64,000 bases of DNA. Source: Flavobacterium azizsancarii (GTDB lineage Bacteria; Bacteroidota; Bacteroidia; Flavobacteriales; Flavobacteriaceae). Shown in pieces: positions 29,211 through 38,700 of the stretch. Positions within the stretch are counted from its first letter, which is position 1. Every line of letters begins with the position of its first letter. A model generated the notes under the pieces. That model saw nothing but the letters and a program-made list of their open reading frames with translations. It searched no databases and had not been told where the DNA came from. The position numbers and the translations under genes were made by a program. The stretch lies in the NCBI RefSeq assembly GCF_027980145.1, contig NZ_JAMZNK010000024.1, forward strand, positions 1-64,000, given 5' to 3'.

Positions 29211-30350
29211 ATGACAGCACGTTTCTTAAAAGTCAGAAAAAAAACAGAAAAAATTTGCACTCCTTTACTTGTAGAGGATTATTCTGTACAACCCAGCGAT
29301 TTTGCTTCTCCGCCAAAGTGGCATTTGGCTCATACCACCTGGTTTTGGGAAGAGTTTCTACTTACGAAATACAACCCTGATTACACAGTTTATCATCCTG
29401 ATTTCTCCTACTTATTTAATAGTTATTACAATACAGTTGGAAAACGGATACAGCGTCCTTCCAGAGGATTTATGACAAGACCATCCGTAGAAGCTGTTTA
29501 TGCTTACAGGACATATGTTACTGCCGCCGTTGAATTGTTTATGAAGAACGATTTAAATCAGGAAATACTTGATATTATTGAGATCGGAATCAATCATGAA
29601 GAACAGCATCAGGAACTTTTAGTATATGATATAAAATACCTCTTAGGAACACAGGCAACTTTTCCTGGTTATGGCAATCATTTTTTGCCAGCTTCTGAAA
29701 AACAGGAAGTTGGTTTTGTAAAAATTGCAGCAGGTATCTATGAAATTGGACATACAGGATCTTCTTTTTGTTTTGATAATGAATTGGGAAGGCACAAAGT
29801 GTATGTAGATGATTTTGAGATTTCAAATACACTTGTAACCAATGCAGAATATCTGCAGTTTATACAAGACGACGGTTACAGAAATTTTAATTACTGGCAT
29901 GATGAAGGTTGGGCGTGGGTTAACGAAAATGAAATCGAAGCACCCTTGTATTGGCATAAAATAGATAATGAATGGCAGGTGTATGATCTAAATGGCTTGC
30001 AGAAAATCGCAGCAGATTTACCGGTAATGCACCTGAACTATTACGAAGCTTTTGCCTATGCGCAATGGAAGGGAATGCGATTACCAACAGAATTTGAATG
30101 GGAAATAGCGAGTAGTCAATTGTCCTGGGGTAAAGTTTGGGAATGGACGAACAGTGCATATCTGGCTTATCCTAATTTTAATAAAGCATCTGGAGCATTG
30201 GGAGAATACAACGGAAAATTTATGGTGAACCAAATGGTTTTAAGGGGAGCCTCAGCAGCAACTCCGGAGAATCATAGCCGTAATACCTACCGTAATTTTT
30301 TTCATCCTGTAATGCGTTGGCAGTTTTCAGGATTACGACTGGTAAAGTGA
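29211..30350 (+). CDS. egtB: Ergothioneine biosynthesis protein EgtB (sulfoxide synthase)
   Basis: This 379-residue non-haem iron enzyme has an N-terminal DinB-like domain with the three iron ligands (LAHTTWFWEEF and NHEEQHQELL) and a C-terminal formylglycine-enzyme-like domain (RLPTEFEWEIA, WEWTNSAYLAYPNF, YRNFFHPVMRWQFSGLRLVK). EgtB joins hercynine to a cysteine-derived thiol with oxygen to give a sulfoxide. There is no C-terminal methyltransferase, so it is not OvoA. The selenoneine enzyme SenA belongs to the same fold and cannot be excluded by eye. It is the first gene of a five-gene run with EgtD, which makes the hercynine substrate certain in context. Confidence 0.88.
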   Translation: MTARFLKVRKKTEKICTPLLVEDYSVQPSDFASPPKWHLAHTTWFWEEFLLTKYNPDYTVYHPDFSYLFNSYYNTVGKRIQRPSRGFMTRPSVEAVYAYRTYVTAAVELFMKNDLNQEILDIIEIGINHEEQHQELLVYDIKYLLGTQATFPGYGNHFLPASEKQEVGFVKIAAGIYEIGHTGSSFCFDNELGRHKVYVDDFEISNTLVTNAEYLQFIQDDGYRNFNYWHDEGWAWVNENEIEAPLYWHKIDNEWQVYDLNGLQKIAADLPVMHLNYYEAFAYAQWKGMRLPTEFEWEIASSQLSWGKVWEWTNSAYLAYPNFNKASGALGEYNGKFMVNQMVLRGASAATPENHSRNTYRNFFHPVMRWQFSGLRLVK

Positions 30351-30389
30351 TTTTTTGAAATCAGCTCAGTCTTTAAAAACAAAAATACT

Positions 30390-31751
30390 ATGAAAAAGTT
30401 TGATTATATTATTATCGGAAGCGGACAGGCAGGTATTCCTTTGGCGTTTAGCTTATCAAAAGAAGGAACCGTTGCCATTATTGAAAAAAGTTTTTTGGGC
30501 GGAACGTGCGTCAATAACGGTTGTATACCGACCAAAGCTTATGTTGCCAGTGCCCGAAGAGTCTGGGATGCTTTTCATGGCGATGACCTAGGTGTCGAAA
30601 TTCCTAAAGGAACAAAAGCCAATCTCAGAAAAATTAAAGCACGTAAAGACGAGTTGGTCAATGAATCCCGCTCTAATATTGAAAGAGCCATTAAGAGAGA
30701 TGAAAAAATTAGCTTATATAATGGTGAAGCTCATTTTTTGAGCAATTATGAGGTTAAAGTTGGAGACACAATCCTGACTGCAAAAAAAATATTTATCAAT
30801 GTAGGAGCAAGGGCAGTAGTTCCTAAGGAATATCAGGAAGTTCCTTTTTATACCAACGAAAATATTCTGGAAATTGAGGATATTCCCAAACATCTAATCA
30901 TCATAGGCGGAAGTTATATTGGTTTAGAATTTGCTCAGATCTTCAGAAGATTTGGCAGTGAAGTCACAATCATAGAACGTAATAAGCAATTGATCAACAG
31001 AGAAGATAAAACAGTAACTGATGTCGTAGCTGAAATCATGAAGGCAGAAGGTGTCGATATTGTTTTTAATGCCAAAGATATTAGCGTAAAAGAGAATAAT
31101 AAAGAAGGTATTACCCTGAACACCGATATTAAAGTAATAAAAGGATCACATTTGTTATTGGCCATTGGTCGTGCCCCTAATACTGATACATTGCAATTGG
31201 AGCATACGACAATCAAATTGGATGACAAAAAGTATATAAAAGTCAACAATTACTGTCAGACAAATGTTGAGGGTATTTTTGCCATCGGGGATTGTAACGG
31301 TGAAGGTGCTTTTACACATACTTCGTACAATGATTTTCAAATTGTAGAAAGCTTTCTTTTTAAGAAAAAGGAGCGAAAAATTAGCGATAGAATCACAACT
31401 TACGGATTGTTTATTGACCCACCGCTAGGCAGAATTGGAATGACAAAAAAAGAAGCTCTCGAAAAAGGACATGAAATTTTGGTAGGGTACCGCCCTATGA
31501 CAAAAGTAAATCGTGCTAAAGAAAAAGCAGAAACTTTAGGTTTTATGGAAGCAGTAATCGATGCTAAAACCAATCTCTTTTTAGGTGCCTGTGTCTTAGG
31601 AGTGGGTGGGGACGAAATCATAAATGGGATTACGAATTTGATGTATGCCAAAAAGCCTTATACCGTTTTGAGGGATTCAATACATATTCATCCTACGGTA
31701 AGTGAACTTATCCCAACGATGTTAGAAGATTTAAAACCAATTGCTAAATAA
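30390..31751 (+). CDS. Pyridine nucleotide-disulfide oxidoreductase (mercuric reductase/Lpd-like)
   Basis: This 453-residue FAD flavoprotein has the N-terminal FAD motif IIIGSGQAGIPLA, the redox cysteines in GGTCVNNGCIPTKA, the NAD(P)H motif IIIGGSYIGLEFAQIF, the second FAD motif FAIGDCNGEGAFTHTSYND, and the C-terminal dimer histidine-glutamate HIHPTVSELIPT. It lacks the N-terminal metal-binding domain and the C-terminal cysteine pair of true MerA. It is 39 bases after egtB. Within an ergothioneine operon it could reduce a thiol/disulfide intermediate, but no such step is established; this is inference from neighbourhood. Confidence 0.85.
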   Translation: MKKFDYIIIGSGQAGIPLAFSLSKEGTVAIIEKSFLGGTCVNNGCIPTKAYVASARRVWDAFHGDDLGVEIPKGTKANLRKIKARKDELVNESRSNIERAIKRDEKISLYNGEAHFLSNYEVKVGDTILTAKKIFINVGARAVVPKEYQEVPFYTNENILEIEDIPKHLIIIGGSYIGLEFAQIFRRFGSEVTIIERNKQLINREDKTVTDVVAEIMKAEGVDIVFNAKDISVKENNKEGITLNTDIKVIKGSHLLLAIGRAPNTDTLQLEHTTIKLDDKKYIKVNNYCQTNVEGIFAIGDCNGEGAFTHTSYNDFQIVESFLFKKKERKISDRITTYGLFIDPPLGRIGMTKKEALEKGHEILVGYRPMTKVNRAKEKAETLGFMEAVIDAKTNLFLGACVLGVGGDEIINGITNLMYAKKPYTVLRDSIHIHPTVSELIPTMLEDLKPIAK

Positions 31752-31759
31752 GAAGTATT

Positions 31760-33226
31760 TTGATTTCAAAACTATCCAGTCATTTTCGGGCTAATAATCT
31801 ACTTTTATACGGGATGTTTTTTGGTGCTGTATTCTTTATAACCGGAATTTTGGCACCGGATACCTTGCTGTCTGTTTTAAGTCATATCAATAAGCAGTTA
31901 TTATCAGTTTTTAGCACTTATTATTTAGGATTGGGACTTCTTATAGTGCTTGCTTCTTTAGTGTTGCTGTTTTTGCCTATTCGAAACAAAAGACTGGGAT
32001 CAGAGAAACCGGCTTATTCCTATTTCAGTTGGATTGCCTTATTGTACAGTACCGGAATGGGTTCCGGTTTATTGCTTCGTGCGGTACAGGAACCTGTTTA
32101 TTATTTTAATAATAGTCCGGTTGCCACTACGAATGCAAAAGAAACAGCACTTCAATACACCTTTTTTCATTGGGGTTTTACGCCTTGGGCGATGTACAGC
32201 CTGTTTGGTTTATTAGTTGCTTATAATCTTTATATAAAAAAAGCACCTAATTTATTGCATGCCATAGTTCCCGATATAAAAAATAATATACTGAAGTTTA
32301 GCGCTATTCTCTTTATCGTATTAATCACTATTACGGGAGTAATCGCTTCATTAGGATTGGGAACGGCACAATTAATAGGCGGACTGAATTATACTTTTGA
32401 GGCAGAGTTTGGAACTTCTTTTTTATTGATCAGCGTGTTTGTAATGGGATGCATCGCTACTTATTCCGCATTGACGGGAATTACAAAAATGATTAAAATT
32501 TTGGCTGATTTTGATTTTGTTTTTTCCATTATTTTAATGCTTTTTGTGGCCTTGTTTCTAAATTTTAATCTTTATATAACTCAGACTTTTACGGCTTTTT
32601 ATCAGTATGTGATTCATTTTTTTGAAATGAGTCTCGCTACAGGAGCTTATACAACCAAAGGGACTTTTACCCAGGATTGGACAGTTTTCTATTGGGCATT
32701 CTGGTTGGCGTGGGTTCCTTTTACGGGTATTTTTATTGCCCGCATTTCGAAAGGTAGAACCATAAAGGAATTTTTGATTGCTACAATTTTAGTACCTACT
32801 TTAGCCACTATCATCTGGTTTTCCATATTTGCCAATGCTGCTTTTGAGATAATAGAAAAGGGCAATAGTACACAGTTTGATAACGTGTTTAGTTCTTTGT
32901 TTGTTTTTTTAGAGCATTTTCCATTTCATGAAATTACCTTTTTGGTTGCAGGTCTCTTAGTCGCTATTTCTATTATTAATTCAGTCGATTCAGCCATTTT
33001 TGTATTAGGGATGTTTAGTGATAATGGCAATGAAAATCCCTCTAAAAAACATAAACTCGGTTGGGGTATTATCATTACGGCTACAGCATTAGGACTTACT
33101 GCTCTTGGTACAAGCGAACTGTTAAATGGAATTAGTAATCTGTTAATTATTATGGTTTTACCTTTTAGCTTTTTGTATCTTTATTGTATAGTAACATTCT
33201 TTAAACAGAACATTTTTCGAAAATAA
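31760..33226 (+). CDS. BCCT-family betaine/choline transporter
   Basis: This 488-residue membrane protein has about 12 helices and the BCCT motifs YSTGMGSGLLLRAVQEPVYY and the tryptophan-rich segment FWLAWVPFTGIFIARISKGR. BCCT carriers move quaternary-ammonium compounds such as glycine betaine. The start is a TTG 8 bases after the flavoprotein stop; the first internal ATG is 18 codons on. It lies between egtB and egtD. Hercynine and ergothioneine are trimethylammonium betaines, so it may move one of these, or supply a betaine. This is inference only. Confidence 0.88.
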   Translation: MISKLSSHFRANNLLLYGMFFGAVFFITGILAPDTLLSVLSHINKQLLSVFSTYYLGLGLLIVLASLVLLFLPIRNKRLGSEKPAYSYFSWIALLYSTGMGSGLLLRAVQEPVYYFNNSPVATTNAKETALQYTFFHWGFTPWAMYSLFGLLVAYNLYIKKAPNLLHAIVPDIKNNILKFSAILFIVLITITGVIASLGLGTAQLIGGLNYTFEAEFGTSFLLISVFVMGCIATYSALTGITKMIKILADFDFVFSIILMLFVALFLNFNLYITQTFTAFYQYVIHFFEMSLATGAYTTKGTFTQDWTVFYWAFWLAWVPFTGIFIARISKGRTIKEFLIATILVPTLATIIWFSIFANAAFEIIEKGNSTQFDNVFSSLFVFLEHFPFHEITFLVAGLLVAISIINSVDSAIFVLGMFSDNGNENPSKKHKLGWGIIITATALGLTALGTSELLNGISNLLIIMVLPFSFLYLYCIVTFFKQNIFRK

Positions 33227-33297
33227 TATAACATCATGCATCGTTTCCTATCGTATTTTTAAGATAACTTAAAAATAAATAACCAATAGCCTTAATT

Positions 33298-34290
33298 ATG
33301 AAAGAGACAGTCGTTTTAAATAAAAAGGAATCCCAAAAAAGTACATTAGAGCAATTTAAAAAGGAAGTTAATGACGGATTAAATGAGTCTTTGAAGACAT
33401 TACCTTCAAAGTTTTTTTATGATAAAAAAGGAGATGCTCTTTTTGTCGAAATTATGCATTTGCCAGAATATTATGTTACGCGTTCAGAGCATGAAATATT
33501 TAAAGATAAAAGCGCTTCGATAATTAAAGCATTAGCATTAGATCAGGATACTTATTTTGAACTGATAGAACTTGGGGCTGGTGACGGCATGAAAACTAAG
33601 GAACTGCTACAGGAACTCTCTCGCGAAAATTACAAGTTTGATTACATTCCGGTAGATATTTCGCAGAATGCTTTAGAAAAATTAGAAAAAGATCTCAATC
33701 AGAAAATGCCCCATATTGCGGTAAAAACCAAACAAGGAGATTATTTCGAGGTTTTAGAATCATTAAAAGAAAATCAACATCCAAAAGTGATCTTGTTTTT
33801 AGGATCCAATATCGGGAATATGCCTGATGATGTGGCGGAAGTCTTTATTGCTAATCTGAGTGAAAATTTAAATTTTGGTGATAAGTTTTTTTTAGGTGTA
33901 GACCTAATAAAACCGGCAGCTATTGTTTTGCCTGCCTATAATGATAGTAAAGGGGTTACAGCTGCGTTTAACCTGAATTTACTGGAACGAATCAATAGAG
34001 AACTGGATGCTGATTTTGAAATTGAAAATTTTAAACACCAACCGGAATATGATGAAAAGCAGGGCATCGCAACTAGTTTTTTAGTAAGTACGAAAGAACA
34101 GGATGTATTTATAAAAAAGATCAATAAGATATTTCATTTCGCTAAAGGCGAGAAAATTTTAACTGAAATTTCAAGAAAATACAATGATAAAATTTTAGAT
34201 AAAATTCTAAAAAAGACAGCGTTTGTTATCAAAGACAGAATTACGGATCGTAAAAAGTATTTTGCCAATTATGTTTTAGAGCATTTATAA
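33298..34290 (+). CDS. egtD: L-histidine N(alpha)-methyltransferase EgtD
   Basis: This 330-residue SAM-dependent enzyme makes hercynine from histidine by three methylations. Family motifs are visible: FYDKKGDALFVEIMHLPEYY at the N-terminus, the SAM loop ELGAGDGMKTKELL, VDIS, FLGSNIGN, the EgtD-specific substrate segment GVTAAFNLNLLERINRELDA, and EKILTEISRKY with the glutamate that contacts the substrate amine. It supplies the EgtB substrate. Its stop overlaps the start of the next gene by one base (TAATG). Confidence 0.93.
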   Translation: MKETVVLNKKESQKSTLEQFKKEVNDGLNESLKTLPSKFFYDKKGDALFVEIMHLPEYYVTRSEHEIFKDKSASIIKALALDQDTYFELIELGAGDGMKTKELLQELSRENYKFDYIPVDISQNALEKLEKDLNQKMPHIAVKTKQGDYFEVLESLKENQHPKVILFLGSNIGNMPDDVAEVFIANLSENLNFGDKFFLGVDLIKPAAIVLPAYNDSKGVTAAFNLNLLERINRELDADFEIENFKHQPEYDEKQGIATSFLVSTKEQDVFIKKINKIFHFAKGEKILTEISRKYNDKILDKILKKTAFVIKDRITDRKKYFANYVLEHL

Positions 34291-34955
34291 TGAAAATACA
34301 ATCACTTGGTATATTGGGATTAGGAAGTCGCTCTACCCTTTTTTATATTAAGGAACTTAACCGCCTTTATCATAAAAAAAGAGCAGGATACAGTACTTGT
34401 CCCTTTACATTATTGAATACCAATTTTGATGTTCTAAATAACTTGCTCCCCAAACCTTCAAATAAGCTTAAAGTGCTCTTGAGTAATTATTTGACAGAAT
34501 TAAGTCATTTGCAAGTAGATGCTGTTTTAGTTCCAAATATTACCCTGCATGAAACCATTGATAAGCTTAGTATAATGCCAAAAATTATTCATCCGGTGCA
34601 TCTCACTATTGCCAAACTTAAGGATAAGGGTTTTAGTGAGATTATTTTATTTGGTTCCTTGCATACGATGGAATCGGATTACTTAAAATGGGCATTTAAC
34701 AATCAAAACATTGCAGTATCACTTCCTGCAGTAGCAGAACGGGTCGTAATAGAGGACGTTCGTAAACATATTTATTGGGAAACAGAAAGTAAAGAGCTAA
34801 TGCAGGAGTATGCTGATATCATCAAAAAATACAGTTCAAATAATGCACTGGTATTGGCTTGTACAGAATTATCGGTGGCTTGGACTACTATTGATAGTAA
34901 CATTTTTGATATGTCCCGGATTCAAATTGAAGCAGCTGTTGAAAATATTGATTAA
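34290..34955 (+). CDS. Aspartate/glutamate racemase-family protein with one catalytic cysteine missing
   Basis: This 221-residue protein has the Asp/Glu racemase fold: GILGLGSRSTLFYIKELN at the N-terminus, VPNITLHETID where the first catalytic cysteine of the (C)NTAH motif should be, and LACTELSVAW containing the second cysteine. The first position reads VPNIT, with no cysteine. The protein is therefore an unusual racemase-like enzyme or a related isomerase/lyase. It is translationally coupled to egtD (TAATG overlap) and ends the operon. No role for a racemase in ergothioneine synthesis is known to me. Confidence 0.8.
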   Translation: MKIQSLGILGLGSRSTLFYIKELNRLYHKKRAGYSTCPFTLLNTNFDVLNNLLPKPSNKLKVLLSNYLTELSHLQVDAVLVPNITLHETIDKLSIMPKIIHPVHLTIAKLKDKGFSEIILFGSLHTMESDYLKWAFNNQNIAVSLPAVAERVVIEDVRKHIYWETESKELMQEYADIIKKYSSNNALVLACTELSVAWTTIDSNIFDMSRIQIEAAVENID

Positions 34956-34959
34956 CTCA

Positions 34960-35028
34960 TCGATTCAGCGAATAGATATACTTAAAGATGCTTCTTCAAC
35001 AGCTATTTATGGTTCCCGTGGTTACTGA
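34960..35028 (+). pseudogene. Tiny remnant of a SusC-type plug domain
   Basis: The frame reads SIQRIDILKDASSTAIYGSRGY then stop. This is the diagnostic SusC plug motif (compare SIDILKDASSTAIYGANG in the complete SusC of this window). Nothing else of a transporter surrounds it. The DNA differs enough from the local susC that it must come from another paralogue. Confidence 0.75.
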
Positions 35029-35085
35029 TACACTGACTCAGTCAAAAGGATTACTGCAATAAGGGTTTTAAAGGAATAAAATGAT

Positions 35086-35128
35086 AACAAAACAGGATCT
35101 CGTATTTATTTCCTGTTTTGTTTTTTAT
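35086..35128 (+). terminator. Terminator of the ergothioneine operon
   Basis: AACAAAACAGGA pairs perfectly with TCCTGTTTTGTT across a 13-base loop and is followed by T-residues. It lies 130 bases after the racemase-like gene. Confidence 0.8.
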
Positions 35129-35239
35129 GCAGCAAAAGAAACAAAAAAGGAAAAACTGTTCAATAATTTACGGAGTAATTTATTCAGGGGAAAAAACGCC
35201 AAAAGAACGTCGCCAAAGTTGTTTTAGTAGAACTGATTT

Positions 35240-35572
35240 TTACTTTTTTACGTAAATGAATCCTTTCTCACCTGATTGAAATTCGACTTCAATTCTTTTA
35301 TAATCATCAACTTCATATTTATCAGCGTTTAGTATTTCAGTTTCTGATATTTTGAAAAGCATACCCTCAACTTTATCATTTAGGTTACCTGTAAAGTCAA
35401 TTATTGGATGAAATTTTTGCCCGCTTTTTCGTAAAACTTCATGATCTGTTATTTCAACCATTTTTAGGGCATACCCTAATAAAGTCTCTTTTTTTCCAGT
35501 TAGCAGTCTGCCAAAAGTTTCCATTTGCACTTGCTCTTTTTGTAAAGTTCCGTAAGAAAATAAATTTAACAT
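35240..35572 (-). CDS. Gamma-glutamylcyclotransferase (AIG2/GGCT)-like protein
   Basis: This is a compact 110-residue protein of the GGCT/AIG2 fold. The substrate loop LFSYGTLQKEQVQ is at residues 5-17, and the conserved acidic residue lies in NADKYEVDDYKRIEVE. Proteins of this family cleave gamma-glutamyl amino acids to 5-oxoproline and the free amino acid, or act on related gamma-glutamylamines. The gene stands alone. It may relate to the neighbouring thiol pathway, but there is no direct sign of that. Confidence 0.85.
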   Translation of the reverse strand: MLNLFSYGTLQKEQVQMETFGRLLTGKKETLLGYALKMVEITDHEVLRKSGQKFHPIIDFTGNLNDKVEGMLFKISETEILNADKYEVDDYKRIEVEFQSGEKGFIYVKK

Positions 35573-35718
35573 TGTTAACTTAGTTTTGTCGAGTCTGGAC
35601 TTATATCATTCATGTAAAAATTTTACAAGTCACACTCTTATTTTAGTAGAATATTTTTTTTTGAAGCGTCCGGGACAAAATTATAGATATTTAGTAATTA
35701 ACACAAGCTCAAAAACTT

Positions 35719-38700
35719 TTATCTTGATTTTAGTGTATCTAAAACTTTTGAATTTACAGGAGGTAACTTTAGGGTATCTCTTTCTCTGATTTGTCGCTCC
35801 GGCGCCTTCAGGTTATTGAGTTCACTCTCTTCTGAAAAAGTAGTGTCTTCTTTAAATTTACCTGTAGTAATTTTAAAATCGTCTGCGGTACCTGTAATTT
35901 TCATAGGAACATTAATAAGTCCCATTGGTGGCAGTCCTAATCGAAACCCGATATTTAATTTGCCATCCATAGTAACTTGCCCTTCAAGCTTACCTCTAAA
36001 AGTTGCCATTTTCATCGTTGTTGGCGTAATAGTCATCACATTATTTTTAATGGTAGAGTGAATGGCAATTTTATTAAATGAGGCTTTTTCTAAATCCGCA
36101 GCATCCGCTTTTTTAGCTACATGATTTAAAAGTTTAAAGTTTTTAAATTTAATATCTTCCAGTGTTAACGTTCCTTCTCCGGCTATCGATTTAAAATCAA
36201 TATCCATATTTTGGTCAATACTTCCGGCAAGTTGGTAATCAACAGAAACCAAACCGTAGGCATCTTTAGCCATACTCACCATATCTGCAAAAATAGGTAT
36301 CTCTGCATAGGCACGTTGAATATCAAAGTTACTGGCTTTAAAATGGGCATTGTATTTCGCTAGCAAGCGATGTTGCGCTTTATAATCTCCGGTCATCTCT
36401 ATCTGGGTACCCGCCATATCAAAAGTCGCCTGGCTTACCTGAACTTTGCGGTCGTTGATATCCAGTGTTCCTGTAAAATTATTGATTTTATAAGAATCAA
36501 ATTGAAGGAGATTCACTTTTGCCGTAATTTTTAAATCCGCTGTTCTGGGAATTCTAATGACGTAGTTTTTATTTTTAGTATTTACATTTTTAATGCCAGT
36601 GTTTATAGCAGTAGAATCTGTTTTTTGTGCTGTTTCCTCTTCAGCTTTAGCGTCAGTATATTTGGCAATCATATCAAAAAACTCGTTGGCATTAATGTGA
36701 TTGCTGGAAAGGTCAATCTCTGCTTTAAGCTTTTCATTAGCGTCACGCAGGTATTTGCGATTAAACATATATCGGATAAAATTATGGATATAACCATTTA
36801 ATACAACATCAGATTTACCGTATGTAGCATTAAAATCCTCAAAACGCATCTTATCTTTAAAAAATTTAAATGTACCCTTAGAAATTTGAAACGTTTCCGG
36901 AAATAAGGCACTTTTAATTACTATGTTTTTAGCTTCGAGCTTTCCGCCATTTTTAATGTTGTCGTAATTTTTGGCATCTAAATCTTTTTTAGAGCCTTTA
37001 GCGATAAGATTAGTCTGGATGATTCCTGAAACATTGACGTCTTTAATGGGGAATATCTGAGTTAATTTACCAATGTCCAAAGTTCCCTGAGTTTTGATAT
37101 TGTATACTAAATCATAAAGGTTAGTCAGTTCCCCTTCAATTTTAAAAGGTGATCCTGCCAGAACAAATTCGACGGGCTGCAATTTGACATTTAGATCTTG
37201 TCCTGTACCTTTTTCGCTCGTAACAATTGCGTTTAAGTTTATATTTTGTATCGGAATATTTGGGAATTTAAGTGATTTTAAATAGCCGTTTTTAATGTTT
37301 ACGATCGTTTTAGAGGATGGGTATCTTTTTTCTTTACGGTTTAAAACCCCGTGCATACTTACTTTTAAATTTAAATCTCCCTTAACTTCTAAACTGTCTA
37401 AAGGATAAAATTGATGTACCTCGGCTAAATTAATTTTAGATTCTAATTCAGTATCAACAGTAAAAGGATATAATTTATGAAGAGAGAAATTTCCGCGAAT
37501 AAAATTATCCAGAGCTTCTATATTCAGATTGGTTACTTTACCTGAAATGTTACGTAAAATACTGTCTTTAGCCGTTAAACTTAAATTAAGATTAACATTT
37601 TTTATAGCATCTTTTCTCTTTAGATCTTTCAGATATCCATTTTTTAAGCTTGCATTAAACTCAAACTTAGGAATACTTTTAATTATAGTATCCATTTTAT
37701 TTAAACGCGGGCTAAATCCCAGATCGCGTAAAAAGATACCATCGGCTTTTAAATTAAGAGCAATGTCTCCGCGAATATCAAGTCGGTTTAGGTTTAGTGC
37801 TTCTTTAAATTTTGCTAAATCTAAATGGGCAGAAACTGCAGTTTTAATTTTTAACTTTTTAAAGCCTTCTGAATGGAAATTCAGGACTGTTTTTTTTCCA
37901 TCCAGATTAAACGACAGGTTTTCCAGATCAAATTTTAATTTGTTAATATCTAAGTCTTTGACCAAAGCCCTGGCATTGATATTAATTTCTTTTACAGGCT
38001 CTTTAATTTTTTTATAAGCAATGGTACCGCTATTAATTTGCAGATCTGCTAAAACCATTGGTTTCTCTGATTGGTCCTGCATGTACTTCCCACGTGCTAT
38101 AATTTTGAAATCAATATTCCCTGTAATAGCCATCTGTTCTTTCCAATTGTCATAAGAAGGCGGTACAATCGATAGCATTTCCTCTATTGTAGAGTTTTTA
38201 GATTGCATGTGTAAATCAAAATCATATCCTCCTTTAATAAAAGCAAAATAACCGTTGAATGAGAAAGGAAAATTTTTGATCCGAATGTTATTGCGCTCGA
38301 ACTTAAATTTAAGTTCTTTAGCATCTATATGCGTAATAATTTCCGCATTTATGGGTTTATTGTGTACATAATGAACCCCGTCTGCACTAAAATCAAACAA
38401 TTTTATTTTGATATGAGAGTTAAGATCAAAAATATCAGCGCTTAAATCTCCTTCTCCTTTATAATTAAGATCTTGAATTTTAAAATCTAAAGGAGTGCTT
38501 TTATCGTTATAGGATATGTTTGTTTTGTTGACAATGATACGTTTAATTTTAAATTCGGTCGTAGTAGTATCTTTTGAAGCTCCTGAGGGTTTTACAATAT
38601 TAAAATTTGCATTCCCGCTCGAATCTATTTCAAAGTTTAAATTTGCTGAGTCTAAATAAATAGCATCTAAAATAATTTTACCTTTTAGTAAACTATAAAA

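Noticed and set aside
29211-30350. OvoA (ovothiol synthase)
   Set aside because: The C-terminal methyltransferase domain of OvoA is absent and a separate EgtD gene is present.
30390-31751. True mercuric reductase
   Set aside because: The N-terminal metal-binding domain and C-terminal cysteine pair are absent and no mer genes are near. It is called only as a disulfide oxidoreductase.
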